Source of the DNA: G963675935 sp963719005
GTDB taxonomy: Bacteria; Planctomycetota; Planctomycetia; Pirellulales; Thermoguttaceae
Length of the DNA stretch: 64,000 nt
Direction of reading: 5' to 3'
NCBI GenBank assembly: GCA_963719005.1
Contig: CAVRAR010000015.1
Span: 124,001-188,000 of the forward strand
Positions within the stretch are counted from its first letter, which is position 1. Every line of letters begins with the position of its first letter. The notes beneath the pieces were generated by a model that was not told where the DNA came from, did not search any database, and was given only the letters and a program-made list of their open reading frames with translations. This document shows, piece after piece, positions 59,412 to 64,000 of the stretch. The position numbers were made by a program, and so were the translations under genes.

Positions 59412-60395
59412 ATGTACGACGTGGTGACTGTGGGAGAGGGCATGTTGCGGCTGTCGCCGCCGCGCTACGAACGGATTCGCCGCGCGCGGACGCTGGACGT
59501 CCATATATGCGGATCGCAAGGCAACGTGGCCAGCAACATCGCTCGGCTCGGACTGAAAACGGCCTTCGTCACCAAACTGCCCGACAACGCCCTGGGACTG
59601 CTGGCAAAAGACCACTATATGAGTTGCGGCGTGGACACGTCGCACATCCAATTCATCCCCGGCGCGCGGCTGGGCGTGAATTACATTGAATTCGGTGCGA
59701 CGCCCCGAGCCAGCGCGGTGGTCTACGATCGCAAGAACAGTGCGGCGAGCACGATCGCGCCCGGCGATTTCGATTGGGACATAATCCTCAAGGGCGCCCG
59801 GCTGGCCTACACCGACGGCATTTTTCCCGGCCTTTCGCCGACTTGCCGCCTGGCGGCCGGCGAGTTCATTGCCGCCGCCAAGCGAAACGGCTGCCTGCTG
59901 GGTTTCGACGTCAACTACCGCGAACACCTCTGGTCGCCTGAGGAAGCCAGGAGCGTGATGTCCGAGATCATCAGGAATGTTGACATCCTTATCACCACGC
60001 AATGGGACTCGGAGATCGTCTTCGGCTATCGCGGCTCCTATGAAGAGATCATCCGACAGTTCCACAAGGATTTCGGCTGCAAGATCGTGGCCATCACGTT
60101 GCGCGAGGTCTACGACGTGCTCCGCGGGGCATGGAACACGATGGTGCTGCACGAAGGAAAGGTGCTGCACGGGCGGAAGTTCGATCTCGACGTGATCGAC
60201 CGCTTCGGCGCGGGCGATTCCTGGGGCTCGGGCTTCCTCTACGCTTATCTCACCACCGGTGACGTCGAGTACGCCATAAACTTCGGCAATGCCGTCTGCG
60301 CACTGCACCACACCATTCCCGGCGACGTGGTTCAAGTGACGCCTAAGGAAGTTGAAGCCATTATGAACACCAAGGATTTTAGGGAGAAGCGATGA
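59412..60395 (+). CDS. PfkB-family sugar kinase (2-keto-3-deoxygluconate kinase-like)
   Basis: 327 residues from ATG 59412. N-terminal DVVTVGEGMLRLSPP and GSQGNVASNIARLGLKTAFV, the PfkB first signature; C-terminal DRFGAGDSWGSGFLYAY with the catalytic Asp of GAGD. Domain pattern resembles KdgK. Expected to phosphorylate 2-keto-3-deoxy-gluconate or -galactonate using ATP, making the substrate of the aldolase at 62909. Overlaps the alpha-galactosidase start by 4 bases. Confidence 0.87.
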   Translation: MYDVVTVGEGMLRLSPPRYERIRRARTLDVHICGSQGNVASNIARLGLKTAFVTKLPDNALGLLAKDHYMSCGVDTSHIQFIPGARLGVNYIEFGATPRASAVVYDRKNSAASTIAPGDFDWDIILKGARLAYTDGIFPGLSPTCRLAAGEFIAAAKRNGCLLGFDVNYREHLWSPEEARSVMSEIIRNVDILITTQWDSEIVFGYRGSYEEIIRQFHKDFGCKIVAITLREVYDVLRGAWNTMVLHEGKVLHGRKFDLDVIDRFGAGDSWGSGFLYAYLTTGDVEYAINFGNAVCALHHTIPGDVVQVTPKEVEAIMNTKDFREKR

Positions 60396-62899
60396 AACTC
60401 CGAAACACCGCGGCACATTTGTCGATCGCTCTGATCTGTGCTCTCTCTTGTCTCGCTGCCGGAGCACGGGCGGCGGAGCGACCGGTCGCGTCATTGCCGG
60501 CGCATCTTGCCGAGAGCGGCGTTCCGACCGAACGCGAGATTGCCCTGGCCGAAGGATGGCTCAAAGCGATCACGCCCTCCGAGGCCGGCAAAGCGTCGTC
60601 GCAGACCTGGTTCGACGGCTGGATTGGGACGCGGCTGCCTTTTAGCTTCTCCTGCGACGGCCGCGCGTTTTCCGCCGCCGACAATGCTTGGAGGTTTCAA
60701 CGAGGAAATGTCCGGCGAGAAGCGGATGTCGAAACGCAAGATTGGAACTGGCTGTACGCCAAGACCGGCCTGAAGGTTGTCTGGCACATCAAGCGCTATT
60801 TGGACTTTCCGGCCGTCGATACGCTCCTGACGTTCGAGAACGCCGGCAGCAACGATACGGCGTTGATCGAGGAGGTGGAAAACCTTGATTTGAACTTGAC
60901 TCGAACGCAGCCGGGGAAGGCGTTCACGGTTCATGGGCTCAACGGCGGCCGTTGCGGTCTCGACGACTTCATGCCATTTTCGCAAACGGTTCACGCGGTC
61001 GACAGCCGGTCCGAATCTCGGCCCCGGCCTTCGTTGCAGCTTCTTCGCCAAGACGCTGAAAATTTGGAGGTCGGCAAATCGATCCTCGGAACGCCCTTGA
61101 CGATCGGAGAGCGGAAGTTCGAGCATGGCCTGGGCACTCACGCCACCAGCCGGATTGTGATTCGTTCGCCCCAGCCGATCGAGCGGTTTTCGGCGTGGGT
61201 CGGCGTCGACTACAACGAGCGCACGCGCGGCGGCGCCGGTTCGATCGTGTTTTCCGTGTCGGCGGGAAAGGGCGAGTTGTTTCGCTCAAAAGTGCTTCGC
61301 GGCGGCCAGGCGGCGGTGCGAGTCGACGTGGCCGCCAAGGGGGCCACAACGCTCCGCTTGAACGTGGACGATGCCGGCGACGGGATTCAGTGCGATCACG
61401 CCGATTGGGCCGACGCCGTGATTGTGCTGGAAGGAGGGAAGACATTGCGTCTCGACGATCTGGCGGGCGCCCCGTCCAACACCGTGCAATTTGGCTCGCA
61501 GACGTACTCCAGCAACGATAAACTGCCGCTATTCGGCATCGAGAGCCCTGAAGGCCGCGGCGTTCTGGTCGGCCTCGGGTGGACCGGCAATTGGCTGGCC
61601 AGGTTCATAGGCGTCAACGCGCAACTGGAAGCCCGCGCGGGAATGCCGCTGACGAAGTTCCGTTTACATCCCGGCGAAAAAGTCCGCGGGCCGCGCGTGC
61701 TGCTGCTCTTCTGGAATGGCCGGCGGCTGCACGGAAACAACATGCTCCGCCGCCTGCTGTACGAGCATTATGTGCCACGTCTTCCCGGTGGAAAGCCGCA
61801 CGAGCCGCTGGTCTCGGTCAATACGTGCTTCACATACCACGGGGGAGGCGGTTATCTGGAGGCGGTCAGCCAGCAGTCCTTGTCGGCGCTGGTTCCGCCG
61901 TTCATCGAATTGGGGGCCGAGGCTTTCGTGATCGACGCCGGATACTACACCTGCAAGAGTTGGCTGGACATATACAACACGAAAGACTATTCCTACTGCA
62001 AGGAACGATTTCCTCGCGGCTTTCGCCCCATCTCCGAGCCGCTGGCCAAGGCGGGCGTGGCCTTCGGTTTGTGGTTCACGCCGGAAATCTTCGGGAACAT
62101 GGCAGATCCACAAGTCAGGGAAAAGTTCCTCGGAGTGGTCGACGGCTACGTCAAAAAACAGGGTATGACGATGTACAGGCAGGACGGCGGCGAAACGCCC
62201 GGCGGAACCGGTCCGGATCGCTTGGGTATCCCCGAAATGCAGCACATCGCCGGCCTGTACGAAATGCAAGACCAACTCCGCAGCCGCTACCCGTCGTTGG
62301 TGATGGAAGGTTGCTGCGGCGGCGGCCGGCGAATCGACCTCGAATCGCTCTCGCGCTTTCTCTGGCATCAGAAGTCCGACAGTTGGTTCCATACGGTCAG
62401 CGACCAGACCGACTTGTGCGGAGCCAATTTGTACCTGCCCGGCGGAGTGATCAACGTGCCTACCGAGGCCACCGACAATTTCGGACTATGGTCGAGCTTC
62501 GCGGGACAATTGTGCCTGGCGTGGCATCCGTTGGACAAGGATTTTCCGATGGAACTGGCGAAGCGGCAAGTGCAACTCTACAAGCGCGTGCGGCCGCTGT
62601 TGTCGGGTGACTTCTATCCGCTGACCGACTGCACCTTGGCGAAACCGTGGCTCGCCTACCAGTTCCACCGCACGGACTTGAACCAGGGATTCGCCCTGAT
62701 CTTCAAACGAAAGGCATCGGAAGGCGATACGTTTCTCTTTGCGCCCAAGGGACTTGAACCGCAATCGCGCTATGCAATAAACTGCCAGGCGAGCGGACTC
62801 AAAGCAGTTTACACCGGCGCGGAGTTGGCCGGAGGCATTCGGCTCACGCTCAAGAAGACGCCCGACGCGGAATTAGTGATCTACGAAAAGCAGCCGTGA
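60392..62899 (+). CDS. Exported alpha-galactosidase-like protein with NPCBM module
   Basis: 835 residues. Signal peptide to ~ALSCLAAGARA. N-terminal beta-domain (~30-205), an NPCBM carbohydrate-binding module (~225-355; GERKFEHGLGTHATS, then GSIVFSVSAGKGELFRS), and a GH36-like barrel (~420-760): GLWFTPEIFGNMADP, TMYRQDGGE (nucleophile Asp near 597), MEGCCGGGRRIDLESLSRF and HQKSDSWFHTVSDQ (acid/base Asp near 661). Hydrolyses alpha-galactosides outside the cytoplasm, feeding the pathway. The nucleophile motif YRQDGG departs from the usual KWD.N. Ends 9 bases before the aldolase start. Confidence 0.8.
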   Translation: MKLRNTAAHLSIALICALSCLAAGARAAERPVASLPAHLAESGVPTEREIALAEGWLKAITPSEAGKASSQTWFDGWIGTRLPFSFSCDGRAFSAADNAWRFQRGNVRREADVETQDWNWLYAKTGLKVVWHIKRYLDFPAVDTLLTFENAGSNDTALIEEVENLDLNLTRTQPGKAFTVHGLNGGRCGLDDFMPFSQTVHAVDSRSESRPRPSLQLLRQDAENLEVGKSILGTPLTIGERKFEHGLGTHATSRIVIRSPQPIERFSAWVGVDYNERTRGGAGSIVFSVSAGKGELFRSKVLRGGQAAVRVDVAAKGATTLRLNVDDAGDGIQCDHADWADAVIVLEGGKTLRLDDLAGAPSNTVQFGSQTYSSNDKLPLFGIESPEGRGVLVGLGWTGNWLARFIGVNAQLEARAGMPLTKFRLHPGEKVRGPRVLLLFWNGRRLHGNNMLRRLLYEHYVPRLPGGKPHEPLVSVNTCFTYHGGGGYLEAVSQQSLSALVPPFIELGAEAFVIDAGYYTCKSWLDIYNTKDYSYCKERFPRGFRPISEPLAKAGVAFGLWFTPEIFGNMADPQVREKFLGVVDGYVKKQGMTMYRQDGGETPGGTGPDRLGIPEMQHIAGLYEMQDQLRSRYPSLVMEGCCGGGRRIDLESLSRFLWHQKSDSWFHTVSDQTDLCGANLYLPGGVINVPTEATDNFGLWSSFAGQLCLAWHPLDKDFPMELAKRQVQLYKRVRPLLSGDFYPLTDCTLAKPWLAYQFHRTDLNQGFALIFKRKASEGDTFLFAPKGLEPQSRYAINCQASGLKAVYTGAELAGGIRLTLKKTPDAELVIYEKQP

Positions 62900-62908
62900 A
62901 AGGAAAAC

Positions 62909-63595
62909 GTGCAGATGGGCCGAAGCGACAAGACGCTCAAAGAAACTGTGATCGAGCAGACGAAGGCGGCGGGCGTATTGCCTTGCATCAAGCTGAAAGC
63001 AAAGGACGACTTCCTCGCCTACGCCCAGGCGATGTACGACGGCGGCGCCAGGGTCATCGAGGTGACGATGACCACGCCGGGGGCATTGGAAGCCATCGAG
63101 GCCATCTCCGCGACGTTCCGCAACCGGCTCTGGGTCGCGGCGGGCACCGTCCTCGACCCGACCACGGCCCGCGAAGTCATCTTGCACGGCGGCAGCGTGA
63201 TTGTGAATCCGGCGGTTGTGCCCGACGTGATCGACATGGCCAATCGCTATTGCGTGCCCGTCTATTCCGGGGCGTTCACCGCCACCGAAGTCCTAATGGC
63301 AATGCGGGCCGGCGCGTCGATGATCAAGATATTCCCCGCGCAGCTTGGCGGGCCGAAGTATATGACAAACTTGCGCATGGTCTACCCGGAAGTCAACCTG
63401 ATTCCCTCCGGCGGCGTCAATTTGGAGACCGCGGCCGAGTTCATCCGTTGCGGCGCCTGTGCCGTATCGGGGGCCCGCACGTTCATGGATCGCGAGCGAA
63501 TCGCCGCGGAGGGGATCGGCTGGATCACCGGCCAAGTGGCTCGCTACGTCGAAATCGTCCGCAAGGCCAAAGAGAATTTGCCGGAGTTGCCCTGA
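62909..63595 (+). CDS. 2-dehydro-3-deoxy-phosphogluconate/phosphogalactonate aldolase
   Basis: 228 residues; GTG 62909 (AAAGGA 4 bases upstream) or ATG 62915. Class I KDPG aldolase: ARVIEVTMTTPGALEAI (catalytic Glu), VAAGTVLDP, Schiff-base Lys140 in SMIKIFPAQLGGP, and phosphate loop IPSGGVNLETA. Splits the phosphorylated keto-deoxy acid to pyruvate and glyceraldehyde-3-phosphate. With the dehydratase and kinase it completes a De Ley-Doudoroff-type route. Confidence 0.92.
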   Translation: MQMGRSDKTLKETVIEQTKAAGVLPCIKLKAKDDFLAYAQAMYDGGARVIEVTMTTPGALEAIEAISATFRNRLWVAAGTVLDPTTAREVILHGGSVIVNPAVVPDVIDMANRYCVPVYSGAFTATEVLMAMRAGASMIKIFPAQLGGPKYMTNLRMVYPEVNLIPSGGVNLETAAEFIRCGACAVSGARTFMDRERIAAEGIGWITGQVARYVEIVRKAKENLPELP

Positions 63596-64000
63596 TGCAC
63601 CGATATGTCTGGCTGTCGTATCCACTGACGCTCGACGGTCCCCGTCCGCCGGCAATTCCGGCCCCCGAGTTGACGGCGTTGTACACGGTTGCCAAGGACG
63701 GCGCCGGCGTGCAAATTCTTCGCGTGGCCAATCATACTGGCACACACGTCGATTCGCCATGCCACGTGGTGGAGGGCGCCGTGCGGATTACGGACTATCG
63801 CCCGGAGGAGTTTGTTTTCACGCGACCCACGGTGATCGATCTGCGGCTTCCCGATGCGACGGTTGTGATGTCGAGCGACTTGGAACCGTTTGTCGCACGA
63901 TTGCGGAATGCCGACCTGGCGTTGTTTCGCTTCGGCTACGGCGAGATTCGGCGAACCGATCCGAAACGCTTTAGTATGCGATGTCCCGGCTTCGGCGTCG
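63595..64000 (+). CDS. Cyclase-family (kynurenine formamidase-like) hydrolase, cut by window end
   Basis: The first 135 residues of a longer protein; ATG shares its A with the TGA of the aldolase gene. YPLTLDGPRPPAIPAPEL and the metal-binding RVANHTGTHVDSPCHV (HxGTHxDxPxH) identify the cyclase/kynurenine formamidase superfamily, manganese- or zinc-dependent amide or lactone hydrolases. In this operon a lactone ring-opening role on a sugar-acid lactone is conceivable but not shown. Confidence 0.85.
   Translation, partial: MHRYVWLSYPLTLDGPRPPAIPAPELTALYTVAKDGAGVQILRVANHTGTHVDSPCHVVEGAVRITDYRPEEFVFTRPTVIDLRLPDATVVMSSDLEPFVARLRNADLALFRFGYGEIRRTDPKRFSMRCPGFGV

Overview
The window looks like chromosomal DNA from a planctomycete, most likely of the Pirellulales type. 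The basis is the LEDRCLLSA export signature at the N-terminus of a giant Calx-beta/dockerin protein, short zinc-ribbon 'CPNGH' proteins, several exported beta-rich proteins, an exported TPR-CHAT protein, carbohydrate operons, and a very high density of short palindromic repeats. Taxonomy is inferred from these traits, not from a marker gene.

Layout. 1-6.3 kb is a minus-strand phosphate uptake operon: pstS, pstC, pstA, a small membrane protein, two different PstB ATPases and an SGNH hydrolase. 6.4-10 kb holds glgC, an orphan CopG-type antitoxin, a copy of the 3' end of the glutamate dehydrogenase gene, an exported protein and a UPF0175/DUF3368 toxin-antitoxin pair. 10-12.3 kb is a glutamate dehydrogenase gene split by an IS630-family element. 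12.6-20.3 kb is ordinary chromosome (NAD kinase, bacteriohemerythrin, HD phosphohydrolase, C45-type hydrolase, zinc-ribbon proteins). A second copy of the same IS, in inverted orientation, sits at 20.4-21.4 kb. It abuts a roughly 9.7-kb integrative island that ends in a tRNA-Val(CAC) gene. The island carries an AEP primase, a DnaB/RecA-fold ATPase, a DUF669 protein, several small DNA-binding proteins, a DUF3800 protein and a tyrosine integrase that reads into the tRNA.

31.2-44.9 kb holds tandem tatA genes with a consensus promoter, an HDAC-like deacetylase, an exported HEAT-like protein, a glycosylasparaginase-type enzyme, ispD, a small module bounded by inverted GA-rich repeats (zinc-ribbon protein plus four-helix-bundle protein), tyrS, an AbrB/PIN pair, a DUF11 lipoprotein fused by a palindromic repeat to a LigD-type phosphoesterase gene, and an omptin-like outer-membrane protease. 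45.2-53.9 kb holds the Calx-beta/dockerin protein, the TPR-CHAT protein and a XylR/AraC-type regulator. 54-64 kb is a sugar-acid locus: a divergent exported glycosidase-like protein facing an operon of enolase-superfamily dehydratase, class II aldolase, PfkB kinase, alpha-galactosidase, KDPG/KDPGal-type aldolase and a cyclase-family protein cut by the window end.

Two themes run through the window. First, palindromic repeats of at least ten families lie between genes and also inside genes, where they are translated in frame (a PstB, an asparaginase, two island genes, and the junction of two genes). Second, about ten genes show single-base frameshifts that a one-base correction would repair. 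These include genes expected to be essential (ispD, tyrS), so sequencing or assembly error is the simplest explanation. The most novel observation is the pair of PstB ATPases, whose motif losses are complementary, as in asymmetric heterodimeric ABC transporters.
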